Assembly (NCBI GenBank): GCA_000230935.2
Contig: AGIQ01000011.1
Span: 1 to 64,000, forward strand
DNA: 64,000 nt
DNA from: Mycolicibacterium rhodesiae JS60
GTDB lineage: Bacteria; Actinomycetota; Actinomycetes; Mycobacteriales; Mycobacteriaceae
Direction: 5' to 3'
Positions 1-9,112 of the stretch are shown in pieces (the first letter of the stretch is position 1; every line of letters starts with the position of its first letter). Made by a program: the position numbers and the translations under genes. A model generated the notes under the pieces. It was not told where the DNA came from. It searched no databases and worked only from the letters and a program-made list of their open reading frames with translations.

Positions 1-2159
1 GTCCCGGTGCGCCCGGTCGTCCGGGTGCCCCACGTCCTGGCGGCGGTCCCCGTCCCGGTGGTGGCCCCGGCGGCGGCGGTCGCCCCGGCGGTGGTGGCGG
101 CGGCGGTAACTACCGCACCGGCGGTCCCGGTGGCGCCGGCGGCGGTGGCGGCGGTGCGGCTGCTGGAGGTTTCAGGGGTCGTCCCGGCGGTGGCGGTCCC
201 GGTGGTGGCGGCGGTGGCGGTCGCCCCGGTCAGCGCGGTGGCGCGGCGGGTGCGTTCGGTCGTCCCGGTGGCGCCCCGCGTCGTGGCCGCAAGTCGAAGC
301 GGGCAAAACGCGCCGAATACGAGAGCATGCAGGCGCCTGTCGTCGGTGGCGTGCGGTTGCCGCACGGCAACGGCGAAACCATCCGGTTGGCCCGCGGCGC
401 GTCGCTGTCCGACTTCGCCGAGAAGATCGACGCCAACCCGGCCGCTCTGGTCCAGGCGCTGTTCAACCTCGGCGAGATGGTGACCGCCACCCAGTCCGTG
501 GGTGACGAGACGCTCGAACTGCTCGGCAGCGAGATGAACTATGTCGTGCAGGTCGTGTCGCCGGAAGACGAAGACCGCGAGCTGCTCGAATCGTTCGACC
601 TCACTTACGGCGAGGATGAGGGTGACGAGGAGGATCTGGAGGTCCGCCCGCCGGTGGTCACCGTCATGGGTCACGTCGACCACGGCAAGACCCGCCTGCT
701 GGACACCATCCGGCAGGCCAGCGTCCGCGAGGGCGAAGCCGGCGGCATCACCCAGCACATCGGTGCCTACCAGGTGACCGTCGAGCACGACGGTGTCGAG
801 CGCCCGATCACCTTCATCGACACCCCGGGCCACGAGGCGTTCACCGCCATGCGGGCCCGTGGTGCCAAGGCCACCGATATCGCGATCCTCGTGGTCGCCG
901 CCGACGACGGCGTCATGCCGCAAACGGTGGAGGCCATCAACCACGCGCAGGCCGCCGATGTGCCGATCGTGGTCGCCGTCAACAAGATCGACAAGGAGGG
1001 CGCCGACCCGGCCAAGATCCGGGCGCAGCTCACCGAGTACAACCTGGTTGCCGAGGACTTCGGTGGCGACACCATGTTCGTCGACATCTCGGCCAAGAAC
1101 GGCACCAACATCGAGGCGCTGGAGGAAGCGGTGCTGCTGACCGCCGACGCAGCGCTGGACCTGCGGGCCAACCCGGATATGGAAGCGCAGGGCGTGGCCA
1201 TCGAGGCGCACCTGGACCGCGGTCGCGGTCCGGTGGCGACCGTGCTGATCCAGCGCGGCACCCTGCGGGTCGGCGACTCCGTCGTCGCCGGCGACGCGTA
1301 CGGCCGCGTCCGCCGCATGGTGGACGAGCACGGCGAGGACGTCACCGAGGCGCTGCCGTCGCGTCCGGTGCAGGTCATCGGCTTCACGTCGGTGCCCGGT
1401 GCGGGTGACAACTTCCTGGTCGTCGACGAGGACCGGATCGCCCGCCAGATCGCCGACCGGCGCAGCGCGCGCAAGCGCAATGCACTGGCCGCCCGTACCC
1501 GCAAGCGGATCAGCCTGGAAGATCTGGATTCGGCACTGAAGGAAACCAGCCAGCTGAACCTGATCCTCAAGGGCGACAACGCCGGTACGGTCGAGGCGCT
1601 CGAGGAGGCCCTGCTGGGCATCCAGATCGACGACGAAGTGGAGCTGCGCGTCATCGACCGCGGTGTCGGTGGCGTCACCGAAACCAACGTCAATCTGGCG
1701 TCAGCGTCGGATGCGATCATCATCGGCTTCAACGTCCGCGCCGAGGGCAAGGCCACCGAGCTGGCCAACCGCGAGGGTGTGGAGATCCGCTACTACTCGG
1801 TGATCTACCAGGCGATCGACGAGATCGAGAGCGCCCTCAAGGGCATGCTCAAGCCGGTCTACGAGGAGAACGAGCTCGGCCGTGCCGAGATTCGGGCGAT
1901 CTTCCGCTCGTCGAAGGTCGGCAACATCGCCGGTTGCCTCGTGCAGTCCGGGATCATGCGGCGCAACGCCAAGGCGCGGCTGCTGCGTGACAACGTCGTG
2001 GTCGCCGAGAACCTCACGGTCTCGTCGCTCAAGCGCGAAAAGGACGACGCCACCGAGGTGCGCGAGGGTTACGAATGCGGTCTGACGCTGACGTACTCCG
2101 ACATCAAGGAAGGCGACGTCATCGAGACATACGAGTTGGTGGAAAAGGCGCGGACCTAG
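1..2159 (+). CDS. infB: Translation initiation factor IF-2, 3' part (5' end outside window)
   Basis: This GTPase delivers initiator fMet-tRNA to the 30S subunit and promotes subunit joining. The reading frame is already open at base 3, so the start codon lies upstream of the window. The first 300 bases encode a Gly/Pro/Arg-rich low-complexity linker, typical of actinobacterial IF-2 N-terminal extensions. The GTPase core follows: G1 GHVDHGKT near bases 667-690, G3 DTPGH near 820-834 and G4 NKID near 980-991. Beta-barrel and C-terminal fMet-tRNA-binding domains run to the TAG at 2157-2159. rbfA starts 33 bases downstream, as in the conserved nusA-infB-rbfA arrangement. Identity is certain; only the N-terminal extent is unknown. 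Confidence 0.98.
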   Translation, partial: PGAPGRPGAPRPGGGPRPGGGPGGGGRPGGGGGGGNYRTGGPGGAGGGGGGAAAGGFRGRPGGGGPGGGGGGGRPGQRGGAAGAFGRPGGAPRRGRKSKRAKRAEYESMQAPVVGGVRLPHGNGETIRLARGASLSDFAEKIDANPAALVQALFNLGEMVTATQSVGDETLELLGSEMNYVVQVVSPEDEDRELLESFDLTYGEDEGDEEDLEVRPPVVTVMGHVDHGKTRLLDTIRQASVREGEAGGITQHIGAYQVTVEHDGVERPITFIDTPGHEAFTAMRARGAKATDIAILVVAADDGVMPQTVEAINHAQAADVPIVVAVNKIDKEGADPAKIRAQLTEYNLVAEDFGGDTMFVDISAKNGTNIEALEEAVLLTADAALDLRANPDMEAQGVAIEAHLDRGRGPVATVLIQRGTLRVGDSVVAGDAYGRVRRMVDEHGEDVTEALPSRPVQVIGFTSVPGAGDNFLVVDEDRIARQIADRRSARKRNALAARTRKRISLEDLDSALKETSQLNLILKGDNAGTVEALEEALLGIQIDDEVELRVIDRGVGGVTETNVNLASASDAIIIGFNVRAEGKATELANREGVEIRYYSVIYQAIDEIESALKGMLKPVYEENELGRAEIRAIFRSSKVGNIAGCLVQSGIMRRNAKARLLRDNVVVAENLTVSSLKREKDDATEVREGYECGLTLTYSDIKEGDVIETYELVEKART

Positions 2160-2192
2160 TGATGAGCGCTTGCGCGAAGAACCGGACGCACA

Positions 2193-2690
2193 GTGGCTGA
2201 TCCCGCACGGGCGAAGCGGCTGGCCAAGCGGATCTCCACCATCGTCGCCTCGGCGATCGAGTACGAGATCAAAGATCCACCGCTTGCGTTCGTGACGGTC
2301 ACCGACACCAAGATGACCGGTGACCTTCACGACGCGACCGTCTACTACACGGTGCGCGGCAACACCCTCGAGGACGAACCGGACTACGCAGCCGCGGCCG
2401 CGGCGCTCGAACGCGCCAAGGGCACGCTGCGCACAAGGGTCGGGGCAGGTACCGGCGTGCGGTTCACCCCAACCCTGTCGTTCGTTTTGGACACTGTGCC
2501 CGACACTGCTCTGATGATGGAGGAGCTGCTGGCCAAGGCCCGCGCCGCGGACGCCGATGTCGCGCGGATTCGGGCCGGGGCAACTCCTGCAGGAGACGCG
2601 CAGCCCTACCGTGTGGTAGGAGAAGAGGTAGAAGCATCATCCTCGCAGGACGACCAGGACGCCGGTGACCGCGATCGATTCGACGACTGA
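2193..2690 (+). CDS. rbfA: 30S ribosome-binding factor A
   Basis: RbfA assists late 16S rRNA processing and 30S maturation in the cytoplasm. The 165-residue product begins at a GTG (MADPARAKRLAKRI) and has the KH-like core with the family signature EIKDPPLAFVTVTDTKMTGDL at about residues 25-45. An acidic Ser/Asp-rich tail follows, which is common in actinobacterial members. The gene lies 33 bases after infB, and its last 26 bases overlap the start of nrnA, so the three genes are probably cotranscribed and translationally coupled. Length and position fit the family; there is no sign of damage. Confidence 0.96.
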   Translation: MADPARAKRLAKRISTIVASAIEYEIKDPPLAFVTVTDTKMTGDLHDATVYYTVRGNTLEDEPDYAAAAAALERAKGTLRTRVGAGTGVRFTPTLSFVLDTVPDTALMMEELLAKARAADADVARIRAGATPAGDAQPYRVVGEEVEASSSQDDQDAGDRDRFDD

Positions 2691-3663
2691 GATCACTCGC
2701 CTCGGCAGGCGGGTGGATGCGCACGGCGCTCTCGAGGTGCTGCGCGGTGCCCGTTCGGTCAGCGTGATCTGCCACGTGCATCCCGACGCCGACAGCATCG
2801 GTGCCGGCTTGGGGCTGGCGCTGATCCTCGAGCGCGACGGTGTCGAGGTCCAGGTCAGTTTCGCGACGCCGTCGAACCTGCCGGAGTCGTTGCACATGCT
2901 TCCCGGCGGCCACCTGCTGGTGGCGCCGAAGGACATGCGCCGCGACGCCGATCTCGTGGTGACCGTCGATGCCCCGAGCATCAATCGGCTTGGTGCGCTG
3001 GCCGAGTTGACCCCGCCCGGCCGCGACGTTCTGGTCATCGATCACCACAAGTCGAACACCCTGTTCGGCAGCGTGAATCTTGTTGATCCCAAGGCTGATT
3101 CGACGACGATGGTGGTTGCCGAGCTACTGGATGCGTGGGAGAAAGCGATCGACCGGGACGTCGCCACCTGCCTGTACGCCGGGTTGACGATCGATACCGG
3201 GTCGTTCCGGTGGGCGTCGCCGCGGGCTCTGCGGCTGGCGGCGCGTCTGGTCGAGTTGGGCGTGGACAACGCCGCGATCAGCCGGGAACTGTTCGACACC
3301 CACCCGTTCGTGTGGCTGCCCCTGCTGGCCCGGGTGCTGTCCAGCGCCCAGCTGGTGCCCGAGGCAGCCGGCGGGCGAGGCCTTGTGTATGCGGTGGTCG
3401 CCCACGAGGACTGGATGAAGAACCGGTCCGAAGAGGTGGAGAGCATCGTGGACATCGTGCGCACCACCCACGAAGCCGAGGTCGCGGCGGTCTTCAAGGA
3501 GATCGAGCCGCAGCATTGGTCGGTGTCGATGCGAGCCAAGAGCTACGACCTGGCCAAGGTCGCCAGCAGCTTCGGCGGCGGCGGGCACACGCTGGCCGCC
3601 GGCTACTCCGCGTCCGGGCCGATCGACGACGTGGTGGCGCAACTGGCCGCCGCCCTCGGCTGA
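2665..3663 (+). CDS. nrnA: DHH-family bifunctional oligoribonuclease/PAP phosphatase NrnA
   Basis: NrnA-type enzymes degrade nano-RNA of 2-5 nt (and cyclic dinucleotide breakdown products) and dephosphorylate 3'-phosphoadenosine 5'-phosphate. The 332-residue protein shows the DHH-superfamily metal motifs HPDADSIG at residues 39-46 and DHH at 126-128. The C-terminal DHHA1 substrate-binding motif GGGGH is near residues 304-308. The GTG start at 2665 lies inside the end of rbfA, giving a 26-bp overlap that is usual for this gene pair (Rv2837c-Rv2838c). The family assignment is firm. The choice between nano-RNase and phosphatase activity is from family knowledge, not from this sequence. Confidence 0.94.
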   Translation: MTAIDSTTEITRLGRRVDAHGALEVLRGARSVSVICHVHPDADSIGAGLGLALILERDGVEVQVSFATPSNLPESLHMLPGGHLLVAPKDMRRDADLVVTVDAPSINRLGALAELTPPGRDVLVIDHHKSNTLFGSVNLVDPKADSTTMVVAELLDAWEKAIDRDVATCLYAGLTIDTGSFRWASPRALRLAARLVELGVDNAAISRELFDTHPFVWLPLLARVLSSAQLVPEAAGGRGLVYAVVAHEDWMKNRSEEVESIVDIVRTTHEAEVAAVFKEIEPQHWSVSMRAKSYDLAKVASSFGGGGHTLAAGYSASGPIDDVVAQLAAALG

Positions 3664-3683
3664 CGGGTTGACGCGCGCAATCG

Positions 3684-3736
3684 AATTTCACCTTTGGCGG
3701 CGGTTTACTCGCACGTCGAGTGCAAAAGGTGAAATT
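3684..3736 (+). promoter_or_regulatory. Inverted repeat that can sequester the dinF ribosome-binding site
   Basis: Arms AATTTCACCTTT (3684-3695) and AAAGGTGAAATT (3725-3736) are perfect 12-bp complements. A 29-base loop between them carries its own inverted repeat, ACTCG...CGAGT. The right arm contains the AAAGGTG Shine-Dalgarno of the MATE gene and ends two bases before its ATG at 3739. In RNA the hairpin would hide the ribosome-binding site. It could also act as an intrinsic 3' end for the infB-rbfA-nrnA transcript, although there is no U-tract. Confidence 0.6.
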
Positions 3737-3738
3737 GG

Positions 3739-5073
3739 ATGACTGACTCAGCCGATGACGCCGCTGTCACTGGCAGGCGGATCGCCGGGCTGGCGATTCC
3801 GGCGCTGGGTGTCCTGGCCGCCGAGCCGATCTATCTGTTGTTCGACATCGCGATCGTCGGGCGCCTCGGTGCGCTGAGTCTGGCGGGTCTGGCGATCGGC
3901 GGATTGATCCTCTCTGTTGTCAGCGCGCAGCTCACGTTCCTGTCCTACGGCACGACGGCCCGTTCGGCGCGGTTCTACGGCGCCGGTGACCGGGCCGCGG
4001 CGGTCGGTGAGGGCGTTCAGGCCACCTGGCTCGCGCTGGGGATGGGCGCGGTGATCGTGACCGCGGTGCAGCTGACCGCGGTCCCGCTGGTGTCGGCGAT
4101 CGCGGGCAGCACGTCCGGTGGCGGCATCGCCGACGCGGCGCTGCCGTGGGTGCGTATCGCGATCTTCGGGGTGCCGGCCATCCTGATCTCGGCGGCAGGC
4201 AACGGCTGGATGCGGGGGGTGCAGGACACCATGCGGCCGCTGCGCTACGTGCTGGTGGGGTTCGGCATCTCGGCGGCGTTGTGCCCGCTGCTGGTGTACG
4301 GCTGGCTGGGCCTGCCCCGGCTGGAGCTGGCCGGCTCGGCGATCGCCAACCTGGTGGGGCAGTGGTTGGCCGCCGTGCTGTTCTGCCGCGCGCTGCTGGT
4401 GGAGAGGGTCCCGCTGCGTCTGGACACCTCGGTACTGCGGGCACAGGTGGTGATGGGCCGCGATCTGGTCGTGCGGACCTTGGCGTTCCAGGCCTGCTTC
4501 GTGTCGGCGGCCGCGGTGGCCGCACGGTTCGGAGCGGCGGCCGTCGCCGCGCACCAGGTGGTGCTGCAGCTGTGGAATTTCCTTGCCCTGGTACTGGATT
4601 CGCTTGCGATTGCCGCGCAGTCACTGGTCGGTGCCGCGCTCGGGGCCGGCCGGACGACTCACGCGAAGTCGGTGGCGTTGCGGGTGACGGTGTTCTCGAC
4701 GATCGCCGCCGCGATATTGGCGTTGGTGTTCGCGGTCGGTTCCTCGGTGCTGCCGTCGTTGTTCACCGACGACCGCTCGGTGCTCGCCGCGATCGGAGTG
4801 CCGTGGTGGTTCATGGTGGCGCAGCTGCCCATCGCCGGTATCGTCTTCGCGCTCGACGGCGTGCTGCTGGGGGCCGGTGATGCCGCGTTCATGCGTACCG
4901 CGACGTTGGCCAGTGCGCTCGTCGGTTTCCTGCCGTTGATCTGGCTGTCGCTCGCGTTCGGCTGGGGCCTGCTCGGTATCTGGTCGGGCCTGAGCGCGTT
5001 CATGGTGCTGCGGCTGATTTTCGTTGGCTGGCGGGCATTTTCGGGGCGTTGGCTGGTACTCGGGACAGGCTAG
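3739..5073 (+). CDS. dinF: MATE-family efflux transporter (DinF-like)
   Basis: This is an inner-membrane multidrug/toxin exporter of the MATE family, driven by a cation gradient. The 444-residue sequence is almost continuously hydrophobic with about 12 membrane segments. It opens with the family-typical pattern of a conserved Pro in TM1 and LFDIAIVGRLG in the first loop. The internal duplication expected for MATE proteins is apparent: two halves each with an AAxxH-like turn, for example FGAAAVAAHQV near residue 265. Position downstream of nrnA matches dinF (Rv2836c). The ATG at 3739 is preceded by AAAGGTG, which lies inside an inverted repeat. The substrate is not predictable. Confidence 0.92.
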   Translation: MTDSADDAAVTGRRIAGLAIPALGVLAAEPIYLLFDIAIVGRLGALSLAGLAIGGLILSVVSAQLTFLSYGTTARSARFYGAGDRAAAVGEGVQATWLALGMGAVIVTAVQLTAVPLVSAIAGSTSGGGIADAALPWVRIAIFGVPAILISAAGNGWMRGVQDTMRPLRYVLVGFGISAALCPLLVYGWLGLPRLELAGSAIANLVGQWLAAVLFCRALLVERVPLRLDTSVLRAQVVMGRDLVVRTLAFQACFVSAAAVAARFGAAAVAAHQVVLQLWNFLALVLDSLAIAAQSLVGAALGAGRTTHAKSVALRVTVFSTIAAAILALVFAVGSSVLPSLFTDDRSVLAAIGVPWWFMVAQLPIAGIVFALDGVLLGAGDAAFMRTATLASALVGFLPLIWLSLAFGWGLLGIWSGLSAFMVLRLIFVGWRAFSGRWLVLGTG

Positions 5074-5660
5074 GCCCGAGCCGTTGCCGCCCAGCCAAAC
5101 TCGTTGGTGCGCACGTCGACATCCATGAATCCCGCCGCCGTGAGCCGAGCGGCGAGGCCAGCTGGGTCGACGGGGTTGTAGGTGTCGCCCTCGTGTGCGT
5201 TCTCCATGTCGTCGCTGCCGATGCTGTCACTAGCGACCAGCGTGGCGCCTGGGCGCAGCACCCGGGCGACCTCGGCCAGCAGCCGGTCCTGCAGTTCGGC
5301 GGTGGGAACGTGGTGCAACATCGTGAAGCAGGCCGCGCCCGAGAACCGATTGTCGGGGAAATCCAGCGCGGTGGCATCGCCGCGCAGGATCTGCACCGAC
5401 GGCACACCGGAAAACCGCTCGGTGAGCATGGCCGCCAACGTGTCGTCGATTTCCACGCAGGTCACCCGGGGCAGCACCGTGCTCAACACGTCGGTGACGG
5501 CACCATAGCCGGGCCCGACCTCCAGGACGTCGTCGCCGAGGTCAGTGCTACCCAGTGCCCACGGCAGGATCTGCTCGCGCATGATCTGACGCCATTCGTC
5601 GCTGCCGCAGACCTCATGCGCCTCATTCATGCGGGCCAGCGTAGAGGATGTGCCTTTCAC
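5070..5660 (-). CDS. Class I SAM-dependent methyltransferase
   Basis: A soluble Rossmann-fold methyltransferase of unknown substrate. The SAM-binding motif I is VLEVGPGYG; an acidic motif II end (CVEIDD) and the post-motif RGDATALDFPD follow. The small size (196 residues) and MLHHVP motif resemble UbiE/Methyltransf_11 family members. Two starts are possible: GTG at 5660 or ATG at 5630 (MNEAHEVCGSDEW). The ATG form begins nearer where the recognisable domain starts, and neither has a convincing Shine-Dalgarno. It converges on dinF with a 4-base overlap of the stop codons, and is divergent from the secreted chitinase-like gene, sharing the 93-base gap 5661-5753. Function beyond the fold is unassigned. 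Confidence 0.85.
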   Translation of the reverse strand: MKGTSSTLARMNEAHEVCGSDEWRQIMREQILPWALGSTDLGDDVLEVGPGYGAVTDVLSTVLPRVTCVEIDDTLAAMLTERFSGVPSVQILRGDATALDFPDNRFSGAACFTMLHHVPTAELQDRLLAEVARVLRPGATLVASDSIGSDDMENAHEGDTYNPVDPAGLAARLTAAGFMDVDVRTNEFGWAATARA

Positions 5661-5753
5661 GTCGATCTGAATTTTTGCTGAGTTGGCTCCGAACGTCGCC
5701 TCTGTGCGTTAATACTGAACGTTGCTGAACAACCGTCCGGGTTCGGGGGTGCC

Positions 5754-8324
5754 ATGAGTTCGACAGCATTTGGATTTCGCGTCGGTTCTGCTGCGTTTGC
5801 GCTGAGCCTGGGTATGGCGGTGGCCGCCAGCCCGGGTATCGCGGTAGCTGACGCCCCGGACGCCGGCTCGGCGGCACAGCCGTCGAAGCCGTCGAAATCA
5901 ACGGTCGGCACGTCGCGCCGCGCGGCACAGGCGCCATCCGGCAGCAACGCCGGCGCATCCAAGCGGTCCACTCGCACGCCGGCGGCGTCGCAACCTGCCG
6001 CGGTCAGCCGCCCGGGTGCGCGGGTGCCCGCCGACGAGACCCCCAAGCCGGCCAAGGCGGTCGAACCCAGCGCGCCCGTTCAGGTGAACACTACCGCAGA
6101 ACCTGCTGTCACAGAACAGGTTTCGGCCACCGCATCCGAGGTCGCAGCGAAGGTGACACCGGCGAGTCGGGCCGCAACCGCGGCGCTGAGCCCCGGCGAC
6201 ATCGTCTCGCGGTTCCTGTCGCTGTTCGGAATCAAGGGCCTGCCACCCTCACCGGCACAACTGCTGACCGGCATGCTGACCCTGATCCGCCGCGAGATCG
6301 AAAACCTGCTGCGTCCGCCGACCACGCCCAGCCTCTCGATCACCGACACCAGCCTCGTCGAGGGCAGCGGGAGCACCACCACCGCGGCATTCACGGTGAC
6401 GCTGTCCAAGCCGAGCACCAGGACCGTGACCGTGAGCTACCTGACTGGCGACGGGTCGGGAACGGCCCTGCAGGATTACGTGAACGTCGGGGGCACGCTC
6501 GTCTTCGCTCCGGGCGTGACGGCTCAGGTGATCAGTGTGGATGTGCTGGGTGACACGAAGGTCGAGCCGGCCGAGACGTTCACCGTGACGCTGTCCGACG
6601 CGTTCGGCGCCAAAATCGGCCGGGCGGTGGCGACGGGCACCATCACCGACGACGATGACGCCAGCATCCCGCAGCTGCCGACGGTGTCCATCGCCGGGGC
6701 CAGCGTGCCCGAAGGCAACAGCGGAACGACGTCGATCCCATTCACGGTGACCCTGTCCACGGCGTCGGCCACGGCGATCACGCTGACCTACACGACGACG
6801 AACGGTTCGGCCACCGCCGGCCAGGACTACACGGCGGCCTCGGGAACCGTGACGTTCGCCGCGGGTTCGGTGACGCAGGTGATCAACGTCAGCGTGATAG
6901 GTGACACCGCCGTGGAGCCGACCGAGACGTTCACCGTCACGCTATCCGCCCCGGTCGGCGCCACCATCGCCACCGCATCGGCGGTCGGCACCATCGCAGC
7001 CGACGACACCGCCACGACGCCCGGTGGAACCGCCGAGTGGGGCACGAGCTTCTTCGCGCCGTACATCGACATGGGCGCATACCCGGTGCCGAACCTGCTG
7101 GCGCTCTCCAAGACCTACGGCACGTCGCTGGTGACGCTCGGCTTCATGCAGGCCGACTCCGACGGCAACCTCGCGTGGGCGGGATTGGCTGCACTGGAAC
7201 CGAATTCGACCAACGAACAGGCGATCGCGATCAACAACGCGATCGCCACCTTCAAGGCCGCAGGCGGCGACGTCATGATCTCCTTCGGCGGTGCGGCCGG
7301 CACCAGCATCGCCCAGGACTACGCCGCCAAGGGGCGCACGGCCCAAGAACTCGCGGCCGCTTACGCGGCCGTCGTCGACAAATATGGCGTCACTCACCTT
7401 GATTTCGACATCGAGGGCGCCGCGGTGGCCGATCCCGCGTCGGTCACCCTCAACGCCCAGGCGCTGGCGCTGTTGCAGAAACAGAAGCCGGAGTTGGAGA
7501 TCTGGTACACGCTTCCGGTGTTGCCGAGCGGGCTGACCGCCGACGGCGTGAACGTGGTGGAAACGGCGCTGGCGGCCGGGGTTGCGTTGGCCGGTGTCAA
7601 CGTGATGGCAATGGACTACGGCGAGTCCGCCGCGCCGACCAATGGGCCGAACGCAAAGACCATGGGCGCCTACGCGATCGAATCCGCTGAGTCCACCTAC
7701 GCCCAGCTCGCCACGCTCTACGCCGCTCACTCGAAGACCTTCGGCTGGAACAACATCGGCGTCACCCCGATGCTCGGCGTCAACGACGTCATCACCGAGG
7801 TGTTCACCGTCGCCGACGCGCAGGCGCTCGAAGACTGGGCCCGCACCAAGAACATCGGGATGCTGTCGATGTGGCAGGTGCTTCGCGACACCCCGGGCAC
7901 ACTGGGTCAGTCCACCACCAGCGCCTCGGGACTCAGTGACCCCACCGGCGCGTTCAGCAACGTGTTCAACGACTACGGCACGATCAACGTCGTCGACTAC
8001 ACCAACGCCGGCGGCTCGGCCGGCGGCGGAGGGACCCCGGTGACCGGGGGCACGACCACGACGATCGGCTGGGCATGGGGCGCCAACCCGGTCCTGACGT
8101 TCGACCCCGGCAAGGACACCCTGGACTTCGTCTGGATGCAGGCCAACGAGTTCGACGTCTCGGACGAGTCCGGGTCGACGGTGATCACGATCGTCGGCAA
8201 CAACAGCAGCTACACCCTGGGCGGCGTGACGCTGAGCCAATTGCAGATCGGCAACATCTTCGCCAAGGACGCCGGCACGCTGGCGAAGTGGCAGAGCCTC
8301 ATCGACGCCGCGAAAGCGGTATGA
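5754..8324 (+). CDS. Secreted Calx-beta repeat protein with GH18 chitinase-like domain
   Basis: An 856-residue exported protein. A signal peptide occupies residues 1-32, with likely cleavage after AVA. A Ser/Pro/Ala/Lys-rich low-complexity region of roughly 160 residues follows. Two Calx-beta domains (about 193-300 and 303-418) each carry the acidic VExxETFTVTL and ITDDD-type calcium-site segments. A GH18 TIM-barrel domain spans about 426-745; its DFDIE signature places Asp550, Asp552 and the probable acid/base Glu554. A C-terminal domain of about 90 residues (about 765-856) resembles C-terminal domains I associate with secreted mycobacterial polysaccharide-active proteins. It probably binds or cleaves an N-acetylglucosamine polymer outside the cell. 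GH18 members may also be non-catalytic lectins, but the intact DxDxE argues for activity. Promoter sequence must lie in 5661-5753. Confidence 0.85.
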   Translation: MSSTAFGFRVGSAAFALSLGMAVAASPGIAVADAPDAGSAAQPSKPSKSTVGTSRRAAQAPSGSNAGASKRSTRTPAASQPAAVSRPGARVPADETPKPAKAVEPSAPVQVNTTAEPAVTEQVSATASEVAAKVTPASRAATAALSPGDIVSRFLSLFGIKGLPPSPAQLLTGMLTLIRREIENLLRPPTTPSLSITDTSLVEGSGSTTTAAFTVTLSKPSTRTVTVSYLTGDGSGTALQDYVNVGGTLVFAPGVTAQVISVDVLGDTKVEPAETFTVTLSDAFGAKIGRAVATGTITDDDDASIPQLPTVSIAGASVPEGNSGTTSIPFTVTLSTASATAITLTYTTTNGSATAGQDYTAASGTVTFAAGSVTQVINVSVIGDTAVEPTETFTVTLSAPVGATIATASAVGTIAADDTATTPGGTAEWGTSFFAPYIDMGAYPVPNLLALSKTYGTSLVTLGFMQADSDGNLAWAGLAALEPNSTNEQAIAINNAIATFKAAGGDVMISFGGAAGTSIAQDYAAKGRTAQELAAAYAAVVDKYGVTHLDFDIEGAAVADPASVTLNAQALALLQKQKPELEIWYTLPVLPSGLTADGVNVVETALAAGVALAGVNVMAMDYGESAAPTNGPNAKTMGAYAIESAESTYAQLATLYAAHSKTFGWNNIGVTPMLGVNDVITEVFTVADAQALEDWARTKNIGMLSMWQVLRDTPGTLGQSTTSASGLSDPTGAFSNVFNDYGTINVVDYTNAGGSAGGGGTPVTGGTTTTIGWAWGANPVLTFDPGKDTLDFVWMQANEFDVSDESGSTVITIVGNNSSYTLGGVTLSQLQIGNIFAKDAGTLAKWQSLIDAAKAV

Positions 8325-8331
8325 GGCGAGC

Positions 8332-9099
8332 CTATTTCACCTGCGAGCGGCCCCGCTCGATGACCGAGGAACGGCTGGCGGCGATGTCGTCACCGGAGGT
8401 CTGGGCCATCCACTTCCTGGCCGACATCGCCTCGATCCACAGCCCCGAGCCGGTCTGGTCTTCGTCGATGCGGTGATAGGAGGCCAGCAGCGCGCGCACG
8501 GCCTTCTGGTTGTTGCCGACGATCGCGGCGGCGATCGCGCGGGCGGCCGGCAGCAGCTCCTCGTGCGCGACGACCTCGGTGACCAGCCCGGCGCGCAGGG
8601 CATCCGCCGCGGACAGGTAGTCACCGGTCAGGCTCATCCGCCGGGCCATCCCGACGCCGACCTTCTGCGGCAGTCGCACGCTCAGGCCCCAGGTCGGCAG
8701 TAGCCCGACCCGGGCGTGGGTGTCGGCGAAGCGGGCGCGCTCGGAGGCGATCAGGATGTCGCAGTACAGCGCCAGTTCCAGTCCGCCGGTCACCGCTGCG
8801 CCGTTGATCGCCCCGATGACCGGCTTAGTCATCGGCGGCCACTTCGGCGAGATATCGGGAAGTTCGGTGGTGTCGCCGAGTTCCTTGAGGTCCAGCCCCG
8901 CGCAGAAGACCGGGTCGGCACCGGTGACGATGATGACGTCGACGCCCTCGTCGGCGTCGGCCGCGCGCAGCGCGCCGAAGAAGCGGCTGCGCAGCGCGCT
9001 CGACAGCGCGTTGCGCGCGCCGGGCCGATTCAGCGTGACCGTGCGGATCCGGTCGGTGGTGTCGATGAGCAAGATGTCGTCGCCGGTCATAGCTGACAC
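8332..9099 (-). CDS. echA16: Enoyl-CoA hydratase/isomerase family protein
   Basis: Crotonase-fold enzyme acting on acyl-CoA thioesters, probably in fatty-acid or related degradation. The 255-residue protein shows the N-terminal TLNRPGARNALS motif, the CAGLDLKE oxyanion-hole segment and the GxxGGxELAL segment (VTGGLELAL). The crotonase helix with RMSLTGDYLSAADALRAGLV follows. Position between the dinF region and the pptH region matches Rv2831 (echA16). Start codons are GTG at 9099 or ATG at 9090; the protein body is the same. It converges on the chitinase-like gene with a 7-base gap. Whether it is a hydratase, isomerase or another crotonase cannot be told from the sequence. Confidence 0.88.
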   Translation of the reverse strand: MSAMTGDDILLIDTTDRIRTVTLNRPGARNALSSALRSRFFGALRAADADEGVDVIIVTGADPVFCAGLDLKELGDTTELPDISPKWPPMTKPVIGAINGAAVTGGLELALYCDILIASERARFADTHARVGLLPTWGLSVRLPQKVGVGMARRMSLTGDYLSAADALRAGLVTEVVAHEELLPAARAIAAAIVGNNQKAVRALLASYHRIDEDQTGSGLWIEAMSARKWMAQTSGDDIAASRSSVIERGRSQVK

Positions 9100-9112
9100 C
9101 GTAACCGCGCCG

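Noticed and set aside
3..300. Tandem GGTGGC/CCCGGT-like repeats at the window start, considered as a repeat array
   Set aside because: They are the codons of the Gly/Pro-rich N-terminal linker of IF-2, in frame with the rest of infB, so no separate repeat element is needed.
6942..8240. A 432-codon antisense frame in the chitinase-like gene
   Set aside because: Low-complexity Gly/Arg/His translation opposite a strong multi-domain protein; treated as a shadow.
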